11,501 nt of DNA, from positions 1 to 11,501 of the forward strand of contig NZ_CALIII010000168.1 in assembly GCF_938018145.1 (NCBI RefSeq), written 5' to 3'. A program made the position numbers and the translations under genes. This document shows, piece after piece, positions 1-8,138 of the stretch. The notes under the pieces were generated by a model. That model was not told the origin of the DNA and did no database searches. It worked only from the letters and a program-made list of their open reading frames with translations. This DNA comes from an uncultured Campylobacter sp. GTDB lineage: Bacteria; Campylobacterota; Campylobacteria; Campylobacterales; Campylobacteraceae. How positions within the stretch are numbered: position 1 is the first letter of the stretch; every line of letters begins with the position of its first letter.

Positions 1-389
1 ATGAGGTGAAATTTCTTGCTAACCTTATCCCAGCCGAAAAACATAACGGCAAAAAACGTCGCCTCCATAAAAAACGCGAGCAAGCCCTCGATAGCTAGCG
101 GCGCGCCGAAGATGTCGCCGACAAACCAGCTGTAGTTCGCCCAGTTGGTGCCGAACTCAAATTCCATTATGATACCGGTAGCCACGCCGATAGCGAAGTT
201 TATACCGAAGAGTTTGAGCCAAAATTTGGTGATTTTTAGCCACTGCTCGCTGCCGGTTTTGACGTAAATACTCTCCATAATGGCGATGATAAAGCTAAGT
301 CCCAGCGTGAGCGGAACAAACAAAAAGTGGTAAATCGCGGTGAGCGCAAACTGCGCGCGCGACCAATCGACCGAAGCGATTTCAGACAT
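1..389 (-). CDS. cydA: Cytochrome bd ubiquinol oxidase subunit I, N-terminal part (gene continues off left edge)
   Basis: This is the first 129 residues of the haem-carrying subunit of cytochrome bd, the inner-membrane quinol oxidase that reduces oxygen to water at high affinity. The visible part aligns by eye with E. coli CydA: the [11 protein letters not shown] segment (residues 20-30) carries His21, matching the haem ligand His19 of E. coli. The stretch [19 protein letters not shown] (59-77) is the second helix region. [20 protein letters not shown] (91-110) carries Glu101 and Glu109, matching E. coli Glu99 and Glu107 of the haem/proton pathway. The ATG (389-387) follows an AAGGA site with good spacing and lies 1 nt after the stop of the DUF4492 gene, so the two are surely co-transcribed and probably translationally coupled. 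A cydB gene is expected outside the window. The haem type cannot be read from this part. Confidence 0.96.
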   Translation of the reverse strand, partial: MSEIASVDWSRAQFALTAIYHFLFVPLTLGLSFIIAIMESIYVKTGSEQWLKITKFWLKLFGINFAIGVATGIIMEFEFGTNWANYSWFVGDIFGAPLAIEGLLAFFMEATFFAVMFFGWDKVSKKFHL

Positions 390-390
390 T

Positions 391-606
391 TTATTCCTTT
401 GTCAAATTTGAGATTACGAAGTCGGCTTTGGCCTCGTTGCTCTCAAATTTTGAATTTAAACTTTCATCAAAGATAAATACTTTTAAAATCCCGAACATTA
501 TAAGTAGCTTGATAGCTATCACCAGCCACAGGCTCTTTCCGAGCTTCATGTTCCTAAAGCCGTCGATATACAAAGACGAGATGTTTTTGAGATATTTTTT
601 AATCAT
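391..606 (-). CDS. DUF4492 family small membrane protein, first gene of the cydAB operon
   Basis: This 71-aa protein has a basic N-terminus (KKYLKN, then a [15 protein letters not shown] stretch), one strongly hydrophobic segment at about residues 25-46 and a short charged C-terminal tail. It matches my memory of DUF4492, a family found just upstream of cytochrome bd genes in Campylobacterota and Bacteroidota. Its stop codon is 1 nt before the cydA ATG. The ATG at 606 is the only sensible start, because an in-frame TAA lies 4 to 6 nt upstream of it. No good ribosome binding site is visible in front of it, which is odd for the first gene of an operon. No biochemical role is established that I know of. 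By analogy with CydX and CydH it could be a small structural subunit of the oxidase or an assembly factor; that is inference. Confidence 0.85.
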   Translation of the reverse strand: MIKKYLKNISSLYIDGFRNMKLGKSLWLVIAIKLLIMFGILKVFIFDESLNSKFESNEAKADFVISNLTKE

Positions 607-632
607 AACTTAACATACTACAGAAATTTAAC

Positions 633-649
633 TTAAAATATCATTTTAA
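633..649. promoter_or_regulatory. Inverted repeat TTAAAAT-ATC-ATTTTAA in the cyd promoter region
   Basis: A perfect 7-bp inverted repeat with a 3-nt spacer lies in the divergent gap between the cyd genes and pyrG. On the minus strand, TAAAAT (648-643) could be the -10 box for the DUF4492-cydA transcript, with a start near 636 and a leader of about 30 nt. The repeat would then sit on the promoter as a repressor or activator site. The region is very AT-rich, so such repeats can arise by chance. The regulator is unknown. Confidence 0.35.
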
Positions 650-706
650 AGTTTTAGACTTGCAAAATTATTTATGCTCTCAAGCGTTTATAAATTTTAA
701 ATAAGG

Positions 707-712
707 TATAAT
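707..712 (+). promoter_or_regulatory. -10 box (TATAAT) for pyrG
   Basis: A consensus TATAAT in the context AAGGTATAATCTCGC lies 26 nt before the pyrG ATG, predicting a transcript start near 719 and a leader of about 20 nt. The leader carries an AAAAGG ribosome binding site at 727-732. As usual in Campylobacter there is no clear -35 box, only AT-rich sequence upstream. Confidence 0.7.
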
Positions 713-720
713 CTCGCTAA

Positions 721-2403
<1,683 letters not shown>

Positions 2404-2405
2404 TC

Positions 2406-2433
2406 AAATTTAGAGCCGATCGGCTCTAAATTT
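2406..2433. terminator. 28-bp perfect palindrome, bidirectional terminator between pyrG and the convergent operon
   Basis: The arms AAATTTAGAGCCGA (2406-2419) and TCGGCTCTAAATTT (2420-2433) pair perfectly. In RNA a few central bases would open as a loop. On the plus strand the hairpin is followed by TCTTTTC, a modest U-rich tail for pyrG. On the minus strand it includes the TAG stop of the ATP-grasp gene and is followed by a weaker tail. Its position between converging genes supports termination from both sides. Confidence 0.8.
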
Positions 2434-3268
2434 TCTTTTCCGCGACAAATTTATCCAGGATTACTTTTACGAATTTTTCGGTAGAGTTTTTGCCGTAGCT
2501 AAAATAAAGACTAGGCTCGATAAGCTCGACTTCGTTGATTAAAATTTTATCTTTTGCGCCGATTAGATCTATCCTTGCGTAGACGGGATTAAAGGCAAGC
2601 CTAGCTAAAACGTCTCGCGCGATGTTTAAAAAGGCTACGGGCGGCTCTACCGAGCTAATCTTAACGCCGAAATTCGAGTTTGCCCTATAATCCTCGCTAG
2701 CAGGCGAGCGGCGTACGGCGTGAGAAAAAACGCCGCCTAAAAATATCAAGCAAATTTCGCCGCTAACGGCGATCTCTTCGATAAAAGGCTGAAGCAAAGC
2801 TCCGTTTTTATATTCGCTTAAATTTGATATTTCGTCGATTTTAGCTACGCCGTTGCCGCTCTGTCCGACGAGCGGTTTTATCACGCCGCCCGGGCAAATT
2901 CGCCTTAGCTCTTCTATATTTTCATCGCCGTTTAAAAGCGTGCTAGGGATCGCGGGAAGTCCTAAGGCTTCAAGTTCTAAGAGGTATTTTTTCGATAAAT
3001 TCCAGCGCACGATCTCGGCGCCGTTTATTATCTTCGCTCCGCTTTTTTCAAGCTCGCCCAAAAACGATAAAAATTTAGCCGCGTCTAGGCTGTAATCCCA
3101 AGCCGCAAGCGGCAAAATCAAAGAATCTTCGTCTAGCGAACCGACGTCTAAATTTTGCCACGGTACTATCTCGCACGGCGCGCCGCCGTCGCTAAACGCG
3201 CGGCTTAAATTTCGCAAATCCTCGTTGCCCTTTGCGTAAGCAAGGCAACTTAAGATAAAAATCCTCAC
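2426..3268 (-). CDS. ATP-grasp ligase, DcsG/RimK-like, last gene of the metal-chelate importer operon
   Basis: This 280-aa protein resembles the ATP-grasp family that includes the cycloserine synthetase DcsG and many uncharacterised proteins. Such enzymes use ATP to activate a carboxylate and join it to an amine. Visible family landmarks are AAWDY (55-59), RWNLSKKYLLELEALGLPAIPST (88-110), the ATP-binding lysine in VIKPLVGQSGNG (129-140), QPFIEEI (160-166), GEICLIFLGGVFSHAV (170-185) and the metal-binding end of the fold in YARIDL (230-235) and INEVELIEPS (244-253). No signal peptide is seen, so it should be cytoplasmic. Translation starts at a GTG 3 nt after the stop of the ABC ATPase gene, with only a weak GGGGTAGAG sequence in front, so it probably depends on coupling. 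The substrate is unknown and I do not assign one. Confidence 0.85.
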   Translation of the reverse strand: MRIFILSCLAYAKGNEDLRNLSRAFSDGGAPCEIVPWQNLDVGSLDEDSLILPLAAWDYSLDAAKFLSFLGELEKSGAKIINGAEIVRWNLSKKYLLELEALGLPAIPSTLLNGDENIEELRRICPGGVIKPLVGQSGNGVAKIDEISNLSEYKNGALLQPFIEEIAVSGEICLIFLGGVFSHAVRRSPASEDYRANSNFGVKISSVEPPVAFLNIARDVLARLAFNPVYARIDLIGAKDKILINEVELIEPSLYFSYGKNSTEKFVKVILDKFVAEKKI

Positions 3269-3271
3269 GCG

Positions 3272-4045
3272 CTACTCTACCCCAAATGCCGACTTTGCGA
3301 CTACGGCCGGTACGCCGGCATCGTCGTAAAAAATATCCACGTTTACTTTATAAAGCTCTTGTATTAGCTCTTTAGTTATGGTTTTTTTAGCTTCGCCTTT
3401 GGCTTTTATCTTGCCGTCGCTTAGTAGCAACACCTCGTCGCTAAACTGCGACGCCAGCGATAAATCGTGCAGTATCATCACGGTAGTTATACCGTGCTCG
3501 CGCGTAAATTTCCTAACGCAGTCCAAAAGCACGCATTGATGGTGCATATCAAGAGCCGAAACAGGCTCGTCCAAAAGTAAAATTTTAGGCTTTTTGATAA
3601 GCACGGAGGCAAACATCACCATCTGGCGCTGACCGCCCGAAAGCTGCATCACGTCGCGACCGGCTAGATGTAAAATCCCTAGTTTTTTCATTATCTCTAC
3701 GGCCGAGTTTATTTGCTCGTCTTTTAGATAAAGCCCGAGACTATCCATAAGCCCTAGCAAAACGACCTCAAGAGCCGTTAAACTCGCGTCTACGTAGCTA
3801 TCTTGGGGCATGTAGCCGATTTTCTTTTTCCACGAGAAATGGTTTTTGAAATTTAACCTCTCTTCGCCGAATTTAATCTCGCCCTCATAGCCCATCTCGC
3901 CGAAAATCGCGCTTATGAGCGTAGTTTTGCCTGCGCCGTTAGGCCCTAGTACGGAGTAAACCTTGCCTTCTTCAAAGCTAGCGTTTACGGCATCTGCCGT
4001 GCAAAGCGAGCCGCGGTATATCGTTAAATTCTTAAGCTCTAGCAT
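3272..4045 (-). CDS. ABC transporter ATP-binding protein of a FecCDE/BtuD-type metal-chelate importer
   Basis: This cytoplasmic ATPase should power uptake through the permease encoded just upstream. In 257 aa it has every needed motif: Walker A GPNGAGKTT (34-42), Q-loop Gln81 in YMPQD, signature LSGGQRQ (135-141), Walker B ILLLDEP (155-161) with catalytic Glu160, D-loop SALD (163-166) and switch His193 in ILHD. This order and length are typical of the FecE/FepC/BtuD group that imports iron-siderophore, haem or cobalamin complexes. The ATG is preceded by AAGGAAAAACGT and overlaps the end of the permease gene by 7 nt. The ATP-grasp gene follows after 3 nt. The cargo cannot be read from this subunit. 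Confidence 0.95.
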   Translation of the reverse strand: MLELKNLTIYRGSLCTADAVNASFEEGKVYSVLGPNGAGKTTLISAIFGEMGYEGEIKFGEERLNFKNHFSWKKKIGYMPQDSYVDASLTALEVVLLGLMDSLGLYLKDEQINSAVEIMKKLGILHLAGRDVMQLSGGQRQMVMFASVLIKKPKILLLDEPVSALDMHHQCVLLDCVRKFTREHGITTVMILHDLSLASQFSDEVLLLSDGKIKAKGEAKKTITKELIQELYKVNVDIFYDDAGVPAVVAKSAFGVE

Positions 4046-5094
4046 ACGTTTTTCCTTGAGAGGATGATCCAGAAGAAAAACGGCACGCCCACAAACGCCG
4101 TGATGATGCCGACCGGAAAGAGTCCGCCCGGATTTATAACCTTAGAAAGTACCGAAGCTATCGACAAAAACGCCGCACCGACGAAGATAGTAGTAGGCAG
4201 GAAAAATCTCTGATCCTCGCCGACTAAATTTCTAGCGATATGCGGAGCGACCAGACCGATAAAGCCTATAACGCCGACGAAGCTAATAACCGTAGCCGTC
4301 ATAACCGAAACTATAAGCAAAATTTTAATCCTAAGGGCGGATAAATTTACGCCCATGCTTTTGGCTCGCTCTTCGCCCAGTTTCAAAGCCGTTAGCGCCC
4401 AAGTATTTAGCATCAGTAGCGAGATGCATACGACCGTTACGACCGTAGCGACGGCCAGCGTACTCCATTTAGCCTTTTGGAGGCTACCGAACAGCCAAAA
4501 CAAAATCGCCTGCGAAATCTCGGGCGCGGACAAAAACTGCACCAAAGAGAGCATTGACTGAAACAAAAACAAAAGCGCGATACCGACTAAAACCAAAGTA
4601 GCCGACCCAAATCGCCTCATCATCGAAAACAAAAACAGTATAGACGCCGCTAACATCGTCATGATAAACGCACCGATAGGCACGGCGTAAATTTGAGGCA
4701 GTCCAAACGAACCAAACGCCATCACCAGCGATGCGCCAAACCCTGCCGCCGCGGCAAGTCCCAGCGTATAGGGGCTTGCCATAGGGTTGTTTAAAAGCGT
4801 CTGTATCTCTGCGCCGCCCGCTCCCAAAGCCGCGCCTACGACTAAAGCCATAAGCGCTACGGGAAGCCTGATATCGTAAACGATGTGGTATAAAAATTTA
4901 TCCTGCTCGCCGCCTAAAATCGGCTGTAAAAGCGTATCTACGACTTCTCTTGGCGAGAGCATCGCAGGCCCGGTACCGATATCAAACACCATCGATACAA
5001 GACCCACGACTATAAAGCTCAAGATGATGATTAAGCGTTTAAATTCGCGCTTTCTATGAGCCTTTACGACCTCTTCGGAACTTATTTTATTCAT
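4039..5094 (-). CDS. FecCD/BtuC-family permease of the metal-chelate importer
   Basis: This 351-aa inner-membrane protein is built from about ten hydrophobic segments after a basic cytoplasmic N-terminus (KAHRKREFKR, 11-20). Family landmarks are DIRLPVALMALVVGAALGAG (74-93), leading into EIQTLLNNPMASPYTLG (96-112); KLGEERAKSMGVNLSALRI (238-256), the loop that contacts the ATPase; and GVIGFIGLVAPHIARNLVGED (274-294). It would work as a homodimer with two copies of the ATPase. Its ATG overlaps the stop of the binding-protein gene as ATGA (4 nt), and no clear ribosome binding site is seen, so coupled translation is likely. A single permease gene per operon fits the BtuC/FecCD homodimer type. Confidence 0.95.
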   Translation of the reverse strand: MNKISSEEVVKAHRKREFKRLIIILSFIVVGLVSMVFDIGTGPAMLSPREVVDTLLQPILGGEQDKFLYHIVYDIRLPVALMALVVGAALGAGGAEIQTLLNNPMASPYTLGLAAAAGFGASLVMAFGSFGLPQIYAVPIGAFIMTMLAASILFLFSMMRRFGSATLVLVGIALLFLFQSMLSLVQFLSAPEISQAILFWLFGSLQKAKWSTLAVATVVTVVCISLLMLNTWALTALKLGEERAKSMGVNLSALRIKILLIVSVMTATVISFVGVIGFIGLVAPHIARNLVGEDQRFFLPTTIFVGAAFLSIASVLSKVINPGGLFPVGIITAFVGVPFFFWIILSRKNVC

Positions 5095-6203
5095 TTTTCG
5101 TCCGCTTGGATGGCTATAGTTCCGACGGGAACGACAGGCAAGTACTTTTTGTGAAAATCAACGTAGGTCTTTATCGGATCTACGTCTTTAAATAGCTGCG
5201 GATACAAAGCTTTTGCGATATATTGCACCATCGCCATATCCGCAAGCGTTCTTGACGCGCCCATATATAGGCCGTATAAGCGGTTATTTTTGATAGCCGG
5301 AAGCTCTGACCAACCGACGCGTTTTTTAAATCCGTCCAGTCTTTTTAACGCTTCGGCTTTATCTATGTTTATGCCCATTACCATCGCAGTCGGTTCTTTT
5401 TTTAGTTCGGTTTCGCGGCCTGTTATCATTATAACGTCGGGTTTTGCGGCTATGACTTGCTCGGCGTTGATGGGTGCCCACTGCTCGACTAGATCGGCTG
5501 CGATATTATCTCCGCCGGCCAAATCTATCAGCGAACCCCACATATCTTTACCGTAGGTTATCCCTGTGTCGTCAGGACCGCCGCGGCCAAATTCTATGTA
5601 AATTTTAGGCTTAGGCAAATTTGCTTTTGCGATGCGGTCGCCTACTTCTTTTACGGTGTCTTCGTATAGTTTAGAGATCTCGTCCGCTCTTTTTTCCTCG
5701 CCTAAAATTTCGCCTAAAATTTTAGTGCTTTTTACGTGAAGCTCAACCTTCTCGCGGTTATAATCAAGCACGACTATCGGGATATTTAGATCGGCTAAAG
5801 GCTTTAAATCAGGCTCTAGCACGTTATACTGCCAAGATGCGAGTATTAGCAAATCGGGTTTTAGAGAGATAACTTTTTCTACCGAGAACGTACCGACCTC
5901 TACCTCGCCGAAGTCCGCAAGCTTATTTAGCTGCGGTAGCGCTTTGCTATATAGATCCCAGCTAGCAGGCGTCCAGTCCGTCCAAACCTCTTTTGAAAAG
6001 CCCACGACTTTATCTAAAGCCTTAGTGCCGCCGACGGCTAAAAAGTCGGTATAGTAAAAACCCAAAGCTATGCGTTTAACGGGTAAATTTACCTTTACCT
6101 CGCGACCTAAGACGTCTTTTATGACCTTAGTTTCGGCCGCCGCTTGGGTCGCCGAAAATACCGCAAAAAGCACCAACAGCGCTTTTAAAAAAGTTCTTTT
6201 CAT
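5091..6203 (-). CDS. Periplasmic substrate-binding protein of the metal-chelate importer (FecB/BtuF/CeuE class)
   Basis: This is the first gene of the operon and encodes the protein that captures the chelate in the periplasm and delivers it to the permease. I place the start at the ATG at 6203, which has AAGGA 7 nt upstream. A longer reading from a TTG at 6233 would add ten polar residues before the signal peptide and is unlikely. The 370-aa product begins with a classic signal peptide, MKRTFLKALLVLFAVFSATQ then AAA, probably cut after Ala23. There is no lipobox cysteine, so it should be soluble rather than a lipoprotein like CeuE. After the signal come TKVIKDVLGREVKVNLPVKR (25-44), typical of the start of this fold, KPDLLILASWQYNV and KPDVIMITG in the two lobes, and MWGSLIDLAGGDNIA near the hinge. 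The ligand (siderophore, haem, cobalamin or nickel chelate) cannot be told from the sequence. Confidence 0.92.
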   Translation of the reverse strand: MKRTFLKALLVLFAVFSATQAAAETKVIKDVLGREVKVNLPVKRIALGFYYTDFLAVGGTKALDKVVGFSKEVWTDWTPASWDLYSKALPQLNKLADFGEVEVGTFSVEKVISLKPDLLILASWQYNVLEPDLKPLADLNIPIVVLDYNREKVELHVKSTKILGEILGEEKRADEISKLYEDTVKEVGDRIAKANLPKPKIYIEFGRGGPDDTGITYGKDMWGSLIDLAGGDNIAADLVEQWAPINAEQVIAAKPDVIMITGRETELKKEPTAMVMGINIDKAEALKRLDGFKKRVGWSELPAIKNNRLYGLYMGASRTLADMAMVQYIAKALYPQLFKDVDPIKTYVDFHKKYLPVVPVGTIAIQADEK

Positions 6204-6232
6204 ATCGTTCCTTTTGTTGAAATGAGAGCGCA

Positions 6233-6238
6233 ATCATA
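6233..6238 (-). promoter_or_regulatory. Candidate -10 box (TATGAT) for the importer operon
   Basis: On the minus strand TATGAT lies about 30 nt before the preferred ATG at 6203, with a predicted transcript start near 6227. The leader of about 24 nt contains the AAGGA site. It is one mismatch from consensus. Other AT-rich -10-like words lie further upstream, so the choice is tentative. Confidence 0.4.
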
Positions 6239-6250
6239 CATAAATACATC

Positions 6251-6265
6251 TTAACCTATGGTTAA
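6251..6265. promoter_or_regulatory. Inverted repeat TTAACC-TAT-GGTTAA, candidate operator of the importer operon
   Basis: A perfect 6-bp inverted repeat with a 3-nt spacer is placed about 17 nt upstream of the candidate minus-strand -10 box, where the -35 region would be. Unlike the surrounding AT-only sequence it carries CC/GG positions, which makes chance less likely. A metal-responsive repressor would fit the operon content. It does not match a Fur box I can quote. Confidence 0.4.
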
Positions 6266-6276
6266 ATATAATAACT

Positions 6277-6290
6277 AATATCATTTTAAA
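6277..6290. repeat. 14-nt word AATATCATTTTAAA shared with the cyd promoter region
   Basis: The same 14 bases occur at 637-650, inside the inverted repeat upstream of the DUF4492 gene. Here only the inner AAT-ATC-ATT part is symmetrical. Both copies lie in divergent promoter regions. It could be a shared regulator site or a chance match between AT-rich gaps. Confidence 0.3.
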
Positions 6291-6338
6291 TATAATTTCG
6301 ACTTGTTTAAAATTATAAGAAATTAAATTTCAAAAAGC

Positions 6339-6344
6339 TATAAT
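6339..6344 (+). promoter_or_regulatory. -10 box (TATAAT) for the leader ORF and recJ
   Basis: A consensus TATAAT in the context AAGCTATAATTTGCGC predicts a transcript start near 6351. That is 27 nt before the 50-codon ORF and about 170 nt before the recJ ATG. The same transcript would carry both. Confidence 0.65.
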
Positions 6345-6377
6345 TTGCGCATTAGAAAATAAAAAAGAAGGAAAAAG

Positions 6378-6530
6378 ATGAAATTTGAACCAAAATTTAG
6401 CCTTTTTTGCGGCGCGGTAGGGGTAAATTTGACCCCGGGGGCGAGCGAAAATTTAGGCAAAAACGGTGGCAAGGCGGCGAAATTTGACGGCGAGGCTTAC
6501 GCAAAAGCCCGTCAAAACGATGTTGAATAA
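6378..6530 (+). CDS. 50-aa leader ORF overlapping the start of recJ, function unknown
   Basis: An ATG at 6378 follows a strong ribosome binding site (GAAGGAAAAAG) and a well-placed promoter. The frame stays open for 50 codons and ends at TAA 6528-6530, 11 nt inside recJ. The product begins MKFEPKFSLFCGAVGVNLTP and ends in YAKARQNDVE. It has no clear membrane span and no domain I recognise. The signals for transcription and translation are better here than at recJ itself, which has no clear ribosome binding site, so the ORF may be a translated leader feeding ribosomes into recJ. A short hairpin, GGGGT (6420-6424) with ACCCC (6432-6436), lies inside it. It could also be a decayed gene end or a chance frame; conservation between strains would decide. 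Confidence 0.5.
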   Translation: MKFEPKFSLFCGAVGVNLTPGASENLGKNGGKAAKFDGEAYAKARQNDVE

Positions 6531-8091
6531 GGAAAAAATAAAGGAATTACTGAACCAAAGATTTGAAAATGACATTCACAAAAAACTTTCAGAAATTCCT
6601 ACGCCTGATGCGTTAAAGGATGTATTTAAGGGTGCCGAGCGCATAAAACGCGCGATCGAGCGAAATGAAAAGATCGTCATAGTCGGCGACTATGACGTGG
6701 ACGGCGTGATTGCTAGCGTCATAATGGCTGAGTTTTTCGATGATTTGGGCGTTAGCGAGTATTTCGTGCGTATCCCAAATCGCTTTAGCGACGGATATGG
6801 GCTAAATCCGCAAATCGTCGAGGAGATCGCGGATGCCGGCCTCATCGTGACCGTAGACAACGGCATCTCGGCAAACGACGCGGCTCAAATTTGCAAGCAA
6901 AAGGGCATCGATCTCATCATCACCGATCACCACATGCCGCCCGACGTCCTGCCTGATGCCTACGCGATCATAAACCCGAAGCAAAAGGATTGCCACTTTC
7001 CAAACGTCGAAATTTGCGGCGCTCAGGTCGCGTGGTATCTAGTGGGCGCGCTAAAAGACGTGTGCCGTATCAACTACGATATGGGTAAATTTCTCGATCT
7101 CCTCGCTATCGCGATAATTGCTGATATGATGGAGCTTCGCGACCTAAATCGCATCCTAGTTAAGCTTGGCGTAAACCGCCTAAACAGCTCGCGCAGGCCT
7201 GCATTTACGGCGATAAAGCAGCTTTACGGCAAGGATAAATTCGAGTGCGACGACATCAGCTTTCTCATCGCGCCGCTCATCAACTCCTCGGGCCGTATGG
7301 ACGATGCGAGCGTGTCTTTTGAGTTTTTGCGCGCCAAAAACTTAGACCGCGCCTGCGAGTGCCTCGACACCATCGTGAGCTTTAACAACTCGCGCAAGGA
7401 GGAGGAGCGCACGCTTTTTGAGTGCTCGCTAAAGGACGTGCGCGAGGACGAGCACATCATCGTGACTTGGGGCAGGGGCTGGCACGAGGGCGTCATCGGC
7501 ATCGTCGCCTCGCGTCTGGCAAAGCAGTTTAAAAAGCCCGCCATCGTCTTTAGCATCGACGAAAACCGCGCCAAAGGCAGCGCTAGAAGCGTGGGCAAGC
7601 TAGACATCCTCTCGCTCATCGCTAGCCACGAAAATTTACTCGCGGGCTACGGCGGGCACAAGGGAGCTGCCGGCATCGTGATAGATCCGGCAAATTTAGA
7701 AGCGTTTAAAACCGCGATAAATAGCTCGTGTATGCTGATGGATTTGCACGAATTTAGCGCATTTGACGAGCCTTTGGGTGAGATAGAAGCCGGCGAAGTG
7801 GACTTTGAGCTGCTTGAAATTTTGGAGCATTTCGAGCCCTACGGACAGAAAAATCCGCGCCCGCTCTTTGAGATCAAATCCGCCGTCGTCAAAAACAAAA
7901 AACTAATCGGCAGGGAGCAAAATCATCTAAAACTCATCCTGCAAAAAGACGGCAAATGCCTCGAAGCGCTGTTTTTTAACTTCACTCGCGAGCCGCATGC
8001 GGGCGAGAGCATCGACCTCGTTTTTTCGGTATCGAAAAACTCGTTTCGCGGACTCGTCACGCCGCAGCTACTAGTAAAAGAGATTTTGTAA
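6520..8091 (+). CDS. recJ: Single-stranded-DNA-specific 5'-3' exonuclease RecJ
   Basis: RecJ degrades single-stranded DNA from the 5' end in recombination repair and mismatch repair. I choose the ATG at 6520, giving 523 aa starting MLNKEKIKELLNQRF. The open frame runs back to a GTG at 6466, but the extra 18 residues are arginine/threonine-rich, lack a ribosome binding site and coincide with the leader ORF. DHH-domain motifs are intact: GDYDVDGV (56-63), VTVDNG (110-115), TDHHMPP (135-141) and ADMMELRDLN (201-210). The DHHA1 domain ends in GYGGHKGAAG (376-385), and a C-terminal OB-like domain follows (about 430-523) with HFEPYGQKNPRPLF. The length suits the short RecJ type of Campylobacterota. 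Translation probably couples to the overlapping 50-codon ORF. Confidence 0.96.
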   Translation: MLNKEKIKELLNQRFENDIHKKLSEIPTPDALKDVFKGAERIKRAIERNEKIVIVGDYDVDGVIASVIMAEFFDDLGVSEYFVRIPNRFSDGYGLNPQIVEEIADAGLIVTVDNGISANDAAQICKQKGIDLIITDHHMPPDVLPDAYAIINPKQKDCHFPNVEICGAQVAWYLVGALKDVCRINYDMGKFLDLLAIAIIADMMELRDLNRILVKLGVNRLNSSRRPAFTAIKQLYGKDKFECDDISFLIAPLINSSGRMDDASVSFEFLRAKNLDRACECLDTIVSFNNSRKEEERTLFECSLKDVREDEHIIVTWGRGWHEGVIGIVASRLAKQFKKPAIVFSIDENRAKGSARSVGKLDILSLIASHENLLAGYGGHKGAAGIVIDPANLEAFKTAINSSCMLMDLHEFSAFDEPLGEIEAGEVDFELLEILEHFEPYGQKNPRPLFEIKSAVVKNKKLIGREQNHLKLILQKDGKCLEALFFNFTREPHAGESIDLVFSVSKNSFRGLVTPQLLVKEIL

Positions 8092-8094
8092 ATT

Positions 8095-8138
8095 TAATCT
8101 CGGTTTCGCTAAACTCAAATTTGATGAAACCGAGATTA
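8095..8138 (+). terminator. Stem-loop after recJ
   Basis: TAATCTCGGTTTC (8095-8107) pairs perfectly with GAAACCGAGATTA (8126-8138), a 13-bp stem with an 18-nt loop, starting 4 nt after the recJ stop. The following sequence CTTAAATTTATAATTC is U-rich but has no long run. It probably ends the recJ transcript, though the large loop is unusual for a terminator. Confidence 0.55.

Noticed and set aside
5091..6203. Naming the binding protein CeuE, FecB or BtuF
   Set aside because: The fold class is clear but no ligand-specific residue could be read, and it lacks the lipobox expected of CeuE.
6204..6233. Longer start (TTG) for the binding protein
   Set aside because: It would put ten polar residues before a normal signal peptide, while the ATG at 6203 has a good AAGGA site.
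6466..6519. Longer recJ start at GTG 6466
   Set aside because: The 18 extra residues are not RecJ-like, there is no ribosome binding site, and the stretch is already used by the better-supported 50-codon ORF.
7224..7619. 131-codon open frame on the minus strand inside recJ
   Set aside because: It is antisense to conserved RecJ motifs, its composition is Ser/Arg/Met-rich as expected for a reverse-frame artefact, and it has no promoter or domain.
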